Source: Treponema sp. (GTDB lineage Bacteria > Spirochaetota > Spirochaetia > Treponematales > Breznakiellaceae). From it: DNA of 5,660 nt. The position numbers and the translations under genes are program-made. Below are positions 1-5,527 of this stretch, one piece after another. The notes beneath the pieces are model-generated. The model made no database searches. It was not told the origin of the DNA and saw only the letters and a program-made list of their open reading frames with translations. How positions within the stretch are numbered: the stretch's first letter is position 1; each line of letters begins with the position of its first letter. The stretch is taken from positions 1-5,660 of the forward strand of contig JAIRMT010000122.1 of assembly GCA_031258505.1 (NCBI GenBank). The letters run 5' to 3'.

Positions 1-1
1 T

Positions 2-763
2 CAACAGGAATGGGTAGGTCTGCGCTGGTTCACGTTTCTGTTCTCCGACGAGGTCTTTTTAAGGACGATTCGCAATACAATCGCCATGAGCTTCATCAAC
101 ATGGCGCTGGGCTACATCACTGCTATCGGCTTTGCCTTGCTGCTCAACGAACTGAAGCAGGTGCTGTGCAAGCGGGTCGTACAAACCATTTCCTATCTGC
201 CGCACTTCTTGTCGTGGGTCATTGTAACCGGCCTGGTGGCGAGTATGCTTGCTGTGGAAAACGGAGCTATCAATGACATACTCATGTTCTTGGGCTTCAT
301 CAAAGAGCCTATCCTCTGGCTCTCAATACCAAAGTATTTCTGGGGCATCATTGGCGCGACTTATGTATGGAAGGAAGTTGGCTGGAACACCATCATCTAT
401 CTTGCCGCGATAGTAGGTATAGACCCCGCGCTCTATGAGGCGGCGGAAATCGACGGCTGTAATCGCTATCAAAAGATGTGGAACATCACTCTGCCGGGAA
501 TAAAGCCTACCATCATTATCATGATGATTATGAGTATCGGGCATATTCTGGACGCGGGCTTTGAGATGCAGTATCTCTTACGCAACGGCCTGATTCAGGA
601 TGTCGCTGACACCATTGATATCTATGTGCTTATGTACGGACTTCAGCGTTCTAACTACTCGCTGGCAACTGCCGCTGGTATGTTCAAGAACATTGTCAAC
701 ATAAGCCTCATCTTTATTGCTAACGAAATCGCCAAACGCGCAGGCGAGGAGCGCTTAATATGA
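2..763 (+). CDS. Carbohydrate ABC transporter permease, LplB/YteP type (5' partial)
   Basis: This is one of two inner-membrane channel subunits of a CUT1-type sugar ABC importer. The frame is open from base 2 with no stop. The 28 codons before the first in-window ATG (base 86) encode family-like sequence (EWVGLRWFTFLF, then RTIRNTIAMS), so the real start lies upstream and the ATG at 86 is internal. The visible part is 253 residues against about 300-320 for the family, so the first membrane segment is missing. Several hydrophobic segments follow, for example around YLPHFLSWVIVTGLV and IIIMMIMSIG. The ATPase-contact EAA loop is clear at bases 437-499 (EAAEIDGCNRYQKMWNITLP). The gene ends in an ATGA overlap with the next permease, which indicates translational coupling. 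Family membership is firm. The substrate cannot be read from the sequence. Relatives import pectin-derived, alginate or other complex oligosaccharides, and the pullulanase nearby suggests alpha-glucan fragments as one option. Confidence 0.93.
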   Translation, partial: QQEWVGLRWFTFLFSDEVFLRTIRNTIAMSFINMALGYITAIGFALLLNELKQVLCKRVVQTISYLPHFLSWVIVTGLVASMLAVENGAINDILMFLGFIKEPILWLSIPKYFWGIIGATYVWKEVGWNTIIYLAAIVGIDPALYEAAEIDGCNRYQKMWNITLPGIKPTIIIMMIMSIGHILDAGFEMQYLLRNGLIQDVADTIDIYVLMYGLQRSNYSLATAAGMFKNIVNISLIFIANEIAKRAGEERLI

Positions 764-1665
764 AAGCCTATACCCTTTCCAAACTTGAAGATCGGATTTT
801 CAATACAATCAATCTGATCCTGATGATTGTTATCGCAACTTGTATGCTCTACCCCTTCTGGAACACCATAGCGATTAGCTTTAACGAAGCCACTGACACC
901 GTGCGCGGTGGAATTACCCTGTTCCCCCGCCGTTTTTCCCTGCAAAACTACAAAGCCGTGTTTGCTACCGGCACTATCTACAACGCCTTTTTTATCTCAG
1001 TCGCCAGAACTGTCATCAACACGATTACCAGCGTGTTTTTCACGAGCATGATCGCCTTTGCCCTGTCGCGCAGAGAATACATCTTCCGTAAACCGCTCAC
1101 CCTCATCATTGTGCTGTCAATGTACATCAACGCCGGCCTGATCCCTACCTATTTCCTCATGCGGAACCTCGGGCTCATCAACTCGTTCCTCGTGTACATA
1201 GTTCCGGGCGTGGTAAGCGCCTTTAACTTCGTGGTGATTCGCACCTACATGCGTTCCCTGCCTGAAAGCATCATTGAATCAGCGCGCATCGATGGTTGCG
1301 GAGACTTCTGGATTTTCATACGCATCATACTGCCCCTTTGCCTGCCAGTGCTGGCGACCGTGTCATTATTCGTGGCAGTTGGCGCGTGGAATTCCTGGTT
1401 TGACACTCTTATCTACAACTCTGGCCGCGCCTACCTGCACACGCTCCAGTACAAGCTGATGGAGTTCCTGCAATCAAGCCAGACCCAGGCCAGGAGTGCG
1501 GCTGACGTGGGCGCAATGGCTATGTCGCAATCGTCCAGCATGGTAACGCCAGTGAGTATTCGCGCTGCCATTACAGTGGTTGCGGCCCTGCCAATCCTGA
1601 TTGTCTACCCATTCATGCAGCGCTACTTTGTCGTGGGCTTAAACGTTGGCGGTGTGAAGGAATAG
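760..1665 (+). CDS. Carbohydrate ABC transporter permease, YtcP/LplC type
   Basis: This is the second channel subunit of the same importer (COG0395-like, MalG-type fold), 301 residues and full length for the family. The ATG at 760 overlaps the TGA of the upstream permease, and a GAGGAG ribosome binding site lies at 746-751, eight bases before it. The N-terminus has the usual family pattern: a short cytoplasmic stretch (KLEDRIFNTIN), a first membrane segment (LILMIVIATCMLYPFW), then an outside loop with FNEATDTV. The EAA loop reads ESARIDGCGDFWIFIRIILP, at roughly residues 170-190. The C-terminus (PFMQRYFVVGLNVGGVKE) matches the family's typical QKYFVKG-type ending. The gene is co-transcribed with its neighbour and is followed four bases later by a strong hairpin, so it is probably the last gene of the transporter operon. 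The solute-binding protein would be expected upstream, outside the window. Substrate is unknown. Confidence 0.95.
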   Translation: MKAYTLSKLEDRIFNTINLILMIVIATCMLYPFWNTIAISFNEATDTVRGGITLFPRRFSLQNYKAVFATGTIYNAFFISVARTVINTITSVFFTSMIAFALSRREYIFRKPLTLIIVLSMYINAGLIPTYFLMRNLGLINSFLVYIVPGVVSAFNFVVIRTYMRSLPESIIESARIDGCGDFWIFIRIILPLCLPVLATVSLFVAVGAWNSWFDTLIYNSGRAYLHTLQYKLMEFLQSSQTQARSAADVGAMAMSQSSSMVTPVSIRAAITVVAALPILIVYPFMQRYFVVGLNVGGVKE

Positions 1666-1668
1666 AAA

Positions 1669-1705
1669 TAGTGGCGGGAGCAGCGCATGGCTGTTTCCAC
1701 CACTA
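1669..1705 (+). terminator. Hairpin directly after permease operon
   Basis: The arms at 1669-1683 (TAGTGGCGGGAGCAG) and 1691-1705 (CTGTTTCCACCACTA) pair over 15 positions with one C-A mismatch and two G-U pairs, around a 7-base loop. It begins three bases after the permease stop codon. No T-run follows, so it is either an imperfect or factor-assisted terminator or a 3'-end stabilising hairpin. Its position suggests it separates the transporter mRNA from pulA. Confidence 0.5.
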
Positions 1706-1728
1706 GCCGTAAACATAAGCCTTTTGCC

Positions 1729-1755
1729 AGAAACCTCTCCTCAAAGTAGGTTTTT
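1729..1755 (+). terminator. Weak hairpin ending in a T-run
   Basis: The arms AGAAACCT (1729-1736) and AGGTTTTT (1748-1755) pair over 8 positions with one G-U, around an 11-base loop, and the second arm runs into TTTTTAT. The stem has only two G-C pairs, so it is a poor terminator alone. It could act together with the hairpin at 1669-1705. Confidence 0.28.
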
Positions 1756-1791
1756 ATGATTTGGCTGTAGGTCAATTTCGCCTTAATAAGG

Positions 1792-1820
1792 TTGACACAT
1801 CAATCAAATCCATATAAGTT
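1792..1820 (+). promoter_or_regulatory. Probable sigma-70-type promoter of pulA
   Basis: A perfect -35 box TTGACA lies at 1792-1797. Candidate -10 boxes are TATAAG at 1813-1818 (15-base spacer) or the poorer TAAGTT at 1815-1820 (17-base spacer). The -35 box abuts a small palindrome, CCTTAATAAGG (1781-1791), that could bind a regulator. Transcription would start around 1825-1828, at the left edge of the 20-bp palindrome. The -35 is strong and the choice of -10 is uncertain. Confidence 0.5.
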
Positions 1821-1824
1821 TATA

Positions 1825-1844
1825 GTGGTGTTACGTAACACCAC
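1825..1844 (+). promoter_or_regulatory. Perfect 20-bp palindrome, probable operator of pulA
   Basis: The half-sites are GTGGTGTTAC and GTAACACCAC, a perfect palindrome with a central CG. It lies between the predicted promoter and the ribosome binding site (AGGGGA, 1845-1850) of pulA, ten bases before the ATG. A centred CG in an even palindrome is typical of LacI/GalR-family operators, which often control sugar genes, but GntR-type sites can look similar. In RNA the same bases could form an 8-bp hairpin with an ACGU loop next to the ribosome binding site, so control of translation is also possible. The palindrome is directly seen. Its role is inferred. Confidence 0.6.
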
Positions 1845-1854
1845 AGGGGAAACT

Positions 1855-4464
1855 ATGAAAAAACTGTCTATCATCGCCGCGTTACTTGCGCTGTACTCGT
1901 GCGCAAAGGAAACACCGGCGACAACGCCACCCGTAAACGCGGAAGCGGCGCTCACTGTGCATTACTACCGTTATGATGGGGTCTACGATGGCTGGAACCT
2001 CTGGGTATGGCCCACGGGCGGCGAAGGTAAGGGTTTTGCCTTTGGGGATAAGGATGGCGACGGCTTTGTTACCGCAGCTATTAGCGCGGAAATCGTACAG
2101 AGCGACGAATACGGCGTGATTGTGCGGCGCAGCGAGCCGGGTAATGACTGGGCTGAGAAGGATACGAACCCTGACCGCTTCACTAAAGCAAAGGAGATAT
2201 GGATTATGCAGGGAGATGAAACGATGTATACGACAAAACCAGTAACAGGTACGCCGCCGATACAGTTCGCTGTGGCTGATAGCGCTACGGAACTTCTTGT
2301 CAGGCTGATGGATGCGCCGGATGACTACAGCGTCTTCGCGGTGTATCAGGGTGAACAACGACTCGCCGGCGCTGCCCGTAAGGGTAAGACTAGCAAGCAG
2401 GTACTCATCACGCTTGATGAAGCCATTACCGATGTGTCGCAAGCCTATGTCGTGCGCGACGAAAGCGGCAAACACGCTGATAAGCCGCTAATCATGCGCG
2501 GTATTCTCGACTCTTTCTATTATAACGGCGCTGACCTCGGCGTTAGCTATGCGGCGGCGCAGAGCGTGTTCAAGCTCTGGGCGCCGACCGCGACAACAGT
2601 GTCAGTGGCGCTGTATGACGATGCCGGAGTGTACAATGCTGAGGGCAAGGTTACAAACCACGAGACCACAAACCTTAGCGCCATGACTAAGGACGCGGCT
2701 ACTGGTGTCTGGTCAGCCACAGTAACAGGAAACCTCGACGGCAAGTATTACCTCTATCGCGTGGAGTTCGCTGACGGCACGGTGAATTATGCCGCTGATC
2801 CCTATGCTAAAGCAGTGTCGGCAAATGGGCAGCGCATGGCAATCGTCAACCTCGCCGCCACTAATCCAGCGGCTTGGCAGCCAGCAGCACGACCGGCGTT
2901 CTCCGGCAATATGCAGGACGCGGTATTGTACGAGCTTCATGTGCGGGACTTCTCGATTGACGATGATAGCGGCATGACTAACAAGGGCAAGTTCCTTGCC
3001 TTTACCGAGACCGCTACCAAGAACAGCGCGGGCGCGGCAAGCGGCGTGGATCACCTCAAGGCGCTTGGCATTACTCACGTTCATTTACTGCCGAGCTTTG
3101 ACTTCGCCTCGCTGAACGAGCTTAACGCCGATGATCCATCCTCGCCGAATCCCAAGTTCAACTGGGGCTATGACCCGCGCAACTATAACGTGCCGGAGGG
3201 CTTTTATTCCACCAACCCCCGCGATCCGACCTCGCGTATCCGCGAGTTCAAGGCAATGGTGCAGGCGCTGCATAACGCTGGTATCCGCGTCGTGATGGAT
3301 GTTGTTTATAACCATACGTTTGAAACTGGCGGCGCTCCCTTTGACGCCGCAGTTCCCCAATATTACTACCGGCTCACCGACACCGGCGACTATGCCAATG
3401 GTTCTGGTTGCGGCAATGAAGTGGCGTCGGAGCATCCCATGGTACGGAAGTTCATTGTCGAGTCTTGCCTCTACTGGGCGCAAGAGTACGGCGTTGACGG
3501 TTTCCGTTTCGACCTCATGGGGCTGATCGATGTTCCCACGATGGAGCAGATCACTAGCGAGCTTCGTTCAAAGGTTGATCCCAGCATTATCATCTATGGC
3601 GAGCCGTGGCAAGCGGGCGGTTCGCCACTGGAACAGCAGTTGCAAACCACCAAAGGCAAGCAGAAGAACAAGGGATTCGCGGTGTTTAACGACAACATCA
3701 GAACCGCGATTAAGGGTGACAGCGATGGCGCGGGCAAAGGCTTTGCCACTGGACAGGCCGGCGCTGAAGACCGCATCGTGTACGGCGTCATGGGTTCGGT
3801 CAATGACTTCACAGCGCGGGCAAGCGAGAGCATCAACTACGTTACCGCCCACGATAACCTCAACCTCTGGGACAAAATCGCCAAATCTTTGGGGGCAAGC
3901 GACCTTAAAAACAATCCCTACAGCCTCATTGATCCAAGCAAGCCGCTGTTTGACAACGCTGCAGTGAAGTCGGTACTGCTTGTCAACGGCATCATCTTTA
4001 CCGCGCAGGGCATACCTTTCTTCCAGGCCGGCGACGAGTTCCTGCGAAGCAAGTTCGGCGACCACAACAGCTACGCCAGCCCTGACGCCATTAACCGTAT
4101 CCGCTGGGAGAACGCCTCGCTCTACAGCGCCGTTACTGATTACTATGCGGGTCTTATTGCCCTGCGCCGCGCTCACCCCGCTTTTCGCATGGATACTAAG
4201 GCTGACATTGAGCGGCATCTGGAAGTCTTAGAGCAAAAAAATTGCGTTGTGAGTTTTGTGTTAAAAGACAACGCCAACGGCGACGCATGGAAGACGATTT
4301 TTGTTGCCTATAACGCGAACAGCGAGCTGGTAACGCTGACGCTTCCCGAAAACGGCGCTTGGAGTCAGGTTGTAGACGCCTTCAACGCTGGAACAAGCCG
4401 GCTTAACAGCGTTGAAGGCACGGTAACACTGCCGGGACTGTCGATGGCGGTGTTGTATCAATAA
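1855..4464 (+). CDS. pulA: Type I pullulanase, secreted lipoprotein (CBM41-CBM48-GH13)
   Basis: It hydrolyses alpha-1,6 bonds in pullulan and branched glucans (EC 3.2.1.41) and has 869 residues. The ATG at 1855 is chosen because AGGGGA lies just before it and a lipoprotein signal starts there. An upstream in-frame TTG at 1792 lies inside the -35 box. The signal is MKK, a hydrophobic core, then LYSC with Cys16 as the likely lipidated residue, followed by a Thr/Pro/Ala linker. Residues about 33-125 form a starch-binding CBM41, with VHYYRYDG and the aromatic run GWNLWVW (W47, W50, W52). Residues about 228-330 form the CBM48-like domain (VFKLWAPTA). The GH13 barrel starts near 355 (VLYELHVRDFS). 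The type I signature appears as FNWGYDP (435-441), with F where Y is usual. The conserved regions are DVVYNHT (482-488), GFRFDLMG with nucleophile D553, GEPW with acid/base E583, and AHDN with D667. GDHNSY is at 735-740 and a beta-rich C-terminal domain closes the protein. The layout resembles the Thermotoga PulA lipoprotein. No damage is seen. Confidence 0.97.
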   Translation: MKKLSIIAALLALYSCAKETPATTPPVNAEAALTVHYYRYDGVYDGWNLWVWPTGGEGKGFAFGDKDGDGFVTAAISAEIVQSDEYGVIVRRSEPGNDWAEKDTNPDRFTKAKEIWIMQGDETMYTTKPVTGTPPIQFAVADSATELLVRLMDAPDDYSVFAVYQGEQRLAGAARKGKTSKQVLITLDEAITDVSQAYVVRDESGKHADKPLIMRGILDSFYYNGADLGVSYAAAQSVFKLWAPTATTVSVALYDDAGVYNAEGKVTNHETTNLSAMTKDAATGVWSATVTGNLDGKYYLYRVEFADGTVNYAADPYAKAVSANGQRMAIVNLAATNPAAWQPAARPAFSGNMQDAVLYELHVRDFSIDDDSGMTNKGKFLAFTETATKNSAGAASGVDHLKALGITHVHLLPSFDFASLNELNADDPSSPNPKFNWGYDPRNYNVPEGFYSTNPRDPTSRIREFKAMVQALHNAGIRVVMDVVYNHTFETGGAPFDAAVPQYYYRLTDTGDYANGSGCGNEVASEHPMVRKFIVESCLYWAQEYGVDGFRFDLMGLIDVPTMEQITSELRSKVDPSIIIYGEPWQAGGSPLEQQLQTTKGKQKNKGFAVFNDNIRTAIKGDSDGAGKGFATGQAGAEDRIVYGVMGSVNDFTARASESINYVTAHDNLNLWDKIAKSLGASDLKNNPYSLIDPSKPLFDNAAVKSVLLVNGIIFTAQGIPFFQAGDEFLRSKFGDHNSYASPDAINRIRWENASLYSAVTDYYAGLIALRRAHPAFRMDTKADIERHLEVLEQKNCVVSFVLKDNANGDAWKTIFVAYNANSELVTLTLPENGAWSQVVDAFNAGTSRLNSVEGTVTLPGLSMAVLYQ

Positions 4465-4481
4465 AAAGTGAAGCTGATATC

Positions 4482-4514
4482 CCGCATCGAGAACAAGTAT
4501 CCGTCTCGATGCGG
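4482..4514 (+). terminator. Perfect 11-bp inverted repeat after pulA
   Basis: The arms CCGCATCGAGA (4482-4492) and TCTCGATGCGG (4504-4514) are exact complements around an 11-base loop, 17 bases after the pulA stop. The stem is strong, but no T-run follows (GTGTTGAAGG), so it is a non-classical terminator, an mRNA-end stabiliser or a binding site. Part of the right arm recurs at 4598-4606 (ACGATGCGG) behind CTCGAG. Confidence 0.5.
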
Positions 4515-4654
4515 TGTTGAAGGAGCTTATACCAAAGTATAGCTCACGCTGGGGCGAGATGATCCATGCTATCACGGCTTTGCTGGAGGTTCTCGAGACG
4601 ATGCGGGCGATTTTCGGCGCGATACCTGTTGATTCCGGTGAAATAATCTACTAA
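4514..4654 (+). CDS. Possible small ORF or gene remnant, 46 aa
   Basis: The frame is open from 4478 (after TGA 4475-4477) to TAA 4652-4654. GTG at 4514 or ATG at 4559 are possible starts, and neither has a convincing ribosome binding site. The product is helical and amphipathic in look (for example LKELIPKYSSRWGEM and ALLEVLETMRAIFGAIP) and ends DSGEIIY. I do not recognise a family. The composition is protein-like rather than random, and the stop codon overlaps the ribosome binding site of the next small frame, as in compact phage or mobile-element operons. It may be the tail of a once longer gene broken near the hairpin at 4482-4514, since no start signal remains. It could also be chance, because a frame this short is not strong evidence. 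Confidence 0.3.
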   Translation: MLKELIPKYSSRWGEMIHAITALLEVLETMRAIFGAIPVDSGEIIY

Positions 4655-4717
4655 GGAGAGCAGTTGCGTTTCAAAAGTCCCCGCGCCCCCATTATCCACG
4701 GACTGGGGCTGCTCTCC
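4655..4717 (+). repeat. 9-bp inverted repeat that could hide a ribosome binding site
   Basis: GGAGAGCAG (4655-4663) is exactly complementary to CTGCTCTCC (4709-4717). Inside it, AGTCC (4676-4680) pairs with GGACT (4700-4704), or alternatively GCCCC (4685-4689) pairs with GGGGC (4705-4709). The left arm contains the GGAG that would serve the TTG start at 4664, so the folded RNA would block that start. No T-run follows directly. A terminator or a structured RNA are other options. Confidence 0.45.
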
Positions 4718-4795
4718 GAGGGCCGGAAAAAAAGGGCTGTTGCTTTTTCAAAGCATCAGCATAAACGCCACCATGCCCCGGATCGGCAAGGGTGA
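4664..4795 (+). CDS. Possible small basic ORF, 43 aa, TTG start
   Basis: TTG at 4664 is preceded by AAGGAG (4653-4658) at a five-base spacing, and the AAGGAG overlaps the TAA of the preceding small frame. The product starts (M)RFKSPRAPIIHGLGLLSEG and ends with a basic, histidine-rich tail containing GRKKR and KHQHKRHH. I do not recognise a family. A good ribosome binding site with tight spacing to the previous stop supports translation. The rare start codon, short length and overlap with a strong inverted repeat argue against it. The basic tail could bind nucleic acid, but that is only inference. Confidence 0.3.
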   Translation: MRFKSPRAPIIHGLGLLSEGRKKRAVAFSKHQHKRHHAPDRQG

Positions 4796-4862
4796 GAGTG
4801 AGTGAAACGACCTAGCGAAACGGAACCCCGAATCGCTTTAGCGGCGAAGCATATACAGTCCT
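4796..4862 (+). other. Non-coding stretch with foldable sequence
   Basis: I see no gene here. A symmetrical hairpin is possible at 4814-4837: AGCGA pairs with TCGCT and CGG with CCG, separated by AA/AA and closed by an AACC loop. A competing pairing joins GCTT (4835-4838) and AAGC (4847-4850). The stretch could be part of a mobile-element end, a recombination site or a structured RNA. None of these is established. Confidence 0.3.
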
Positions 4863-4877
4863 GTTATGCGAAGTGGC
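4863..4877 (+). repeat. Left copy of 15-bp inverted repeat bracketing the Nudix island
   Basis: GTTATGCGAAGTGGC is the reverse complement, with one mismatch, of bases 5528-5542. The right copy lies at the end of an IS30-family element. By analogy this copy looks like the outer end of a related element lying to its left, although no transposase is found there. AT-rich sequence begins immediately to its right. Confidence 0.6.
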
Positions 4878-4934
4878 GTTTTGCCATACATGCCAGTTAA
4901 TTTGCCATATCTCAATAAATTGGTTTATTACTCT

Positions 4935-5441
4935 TTATTTAAAATCTTCTACCATTGTCCAATTCATTTTTAGTTTTCCATTAATATTCCCTGCTACCCC
5001 TACAGTTATTTTTTCCTGTTTGTCCTTATTGTTTATATAATGTTGAAGCATTGCTGTATACGTCTGAGTATATTCCCTATTCAATAGTTCTTCTTCTTTT
5101 ATCCAGTATAATTTCCCTTCATCCGTGTCAATAAATCTTTCCATGTTTGTTTCACCAAAATAAATATAATTTTGTCTGATTGTATTTTCAAAACGCCGAA
5201 TAATAATATACCGCAATTTTAGATTAATTATATGTTCTTTTTCTATCCCAGTTTCTTCCGCTATCTCACGTAAACAAGTATCCAACGGGTTATTTATTTC
5301 ATTTTGTTCCATGTGTCCACCAACACAGCTCCATACATTTGGGGCTATTTTCCTTTCCGCAGACCGTTTTATAAGAAGATATTTACCATTATTTCTTAAA
5401 AAAGCTCCCGATCCATTTTCCAGCGATATTATACTATCCAT
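4935..5441 (-). CDS. Nudix hydrolase (MutT-like)
   Basis: Nudix enzymes split a nucleoside diphosphate linked to another group, using a metal bound by the Nudix box. This one has 168 residues, usual for a single-domain member. The start is ATG (5441-5439), with GGAGG at 5449-5453 at seven-base spacing. The fold begins GSGAFLRNNGKYLLIKRS, then WSCVGGHMEQNE. The Nudix box spans residues 42-66, with REIAEETGI containing the metal ligands E59, E62 and E63. The gap between the box's first Glu (E48) and R58 is nine residues instead of the canonical seven, giving an E-INNPLDTCL-RE form that I believe occurs in some Firmicutes relatives. A C-terminal extension (about residues 110-168) includes WIKEEELL. 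The substrate is unknown, and damaged nucleotides, NADH-type compounds and sugar nucleotides are all possible. Codon use is strongly A/T-biased, unlike the upstream genes, which suggests transfer from a low-GC bacterium. It is transcribed alone, opposite to pulA. Confidence 0.92.
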   Translation of the reverse strand: MDSIISLENGSGAFLRNNGKYLLIKRSAERKIAPNVWSCVGGHMEQNEINNPLDTCLREIAEETGIEKEHIINLKLRYIIIRRFENTIRQNYIYFGETNMERFIDTDEGKLYWIKEEELLNREYTQTYTAMLQHYINNKDKQEKITVGVAGNINGKLKMNWTMVEDFK

Positions 5442-5473
5442 ATTTTATCCTCCATAAATAGAATATACATTTT

Positions 5474-5502
5474 ATTATATTCTTTTTCAAATATTTATTC
5501 AA
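5474..5502 (-). promoter_or_regulatory. Promoter of the Nudix gene
   Basis: On the minus strand, -35 TTGAAT (5502-5497) and a perfect -10 TATAAT (5479-5474) are 17 bases apart, with the predicted start about 25 bases before the ATG. An 8-bp inverted repeat, AGAATATA (5460-5467) and TATATTCT (5476-5483), overlaps the -10 and the start point and might be an operator. In such AT-rich DNA it may also be chance. Confidence 0.65.
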
Positions 5503-5527
5503 TATCAAAAATTCTATTTTCAACTAA

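Larger units (their letters stand above)
4878..5527. other. AT-rich island carrying a Nudix gene, probably acquired
   Basis: Base composition drops abruptly between the two inverted repeats, to about one-third GC by eye against about half or more in pulA and the permeases. The island holds one gene with its own promoter and little else. Between the left repeat and the gene stop there is only a direct repeat TTTGCCATA (4880-4888 and 4901-4909, 21 bases apart) and a small AATAAA/TTTATT inverted repeat (4914-4929). Composition, single-gene content and bracketing repeats suggest horizontal arrival as a unit. Confidence 0.6.

Noticed and set aside
10..276. Open frame of 88 residues overlapping the first permease
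   Set aside because: It overlaps a recognisable permease coding frame and its translation has no family features.
1792..1854. In-frame TTG at 1792 as the start of pulA, adding 21 residues
   Set aside because: The TTG is the first half of the TTGACA promoter box, has no ribosome binding site, and would bury the lipoprotein signal. ATG at 1855 follows AGGGGA and starts a proper signal peptide.
1882..4575. Long open frames on the opposite strand and other frames across pulA
   Set aside because: They lie wholly or mostly inside a gene with complete GH13 motifs. They show no recognisable domains and are explained by its GC-rich codon pattern.
4727..4749. A-tract and T-run (AAAAA...GC TGTT GC TTTTT) as a rho-independent terminator
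   Set aside because: The stem is almost all A-T with a two-base bulge, the T-run is inside the stem rather than after it, and it lies within a possible small ORF.
4465..4862. Remnant of a second IS30 transposase left of the inverted repeat at 4863-4877
   Set aside because: I read this stretch in several frames on both strands and found no IS30-like N-terminal helix-turn-helix or C-terminal CLGY-type block.
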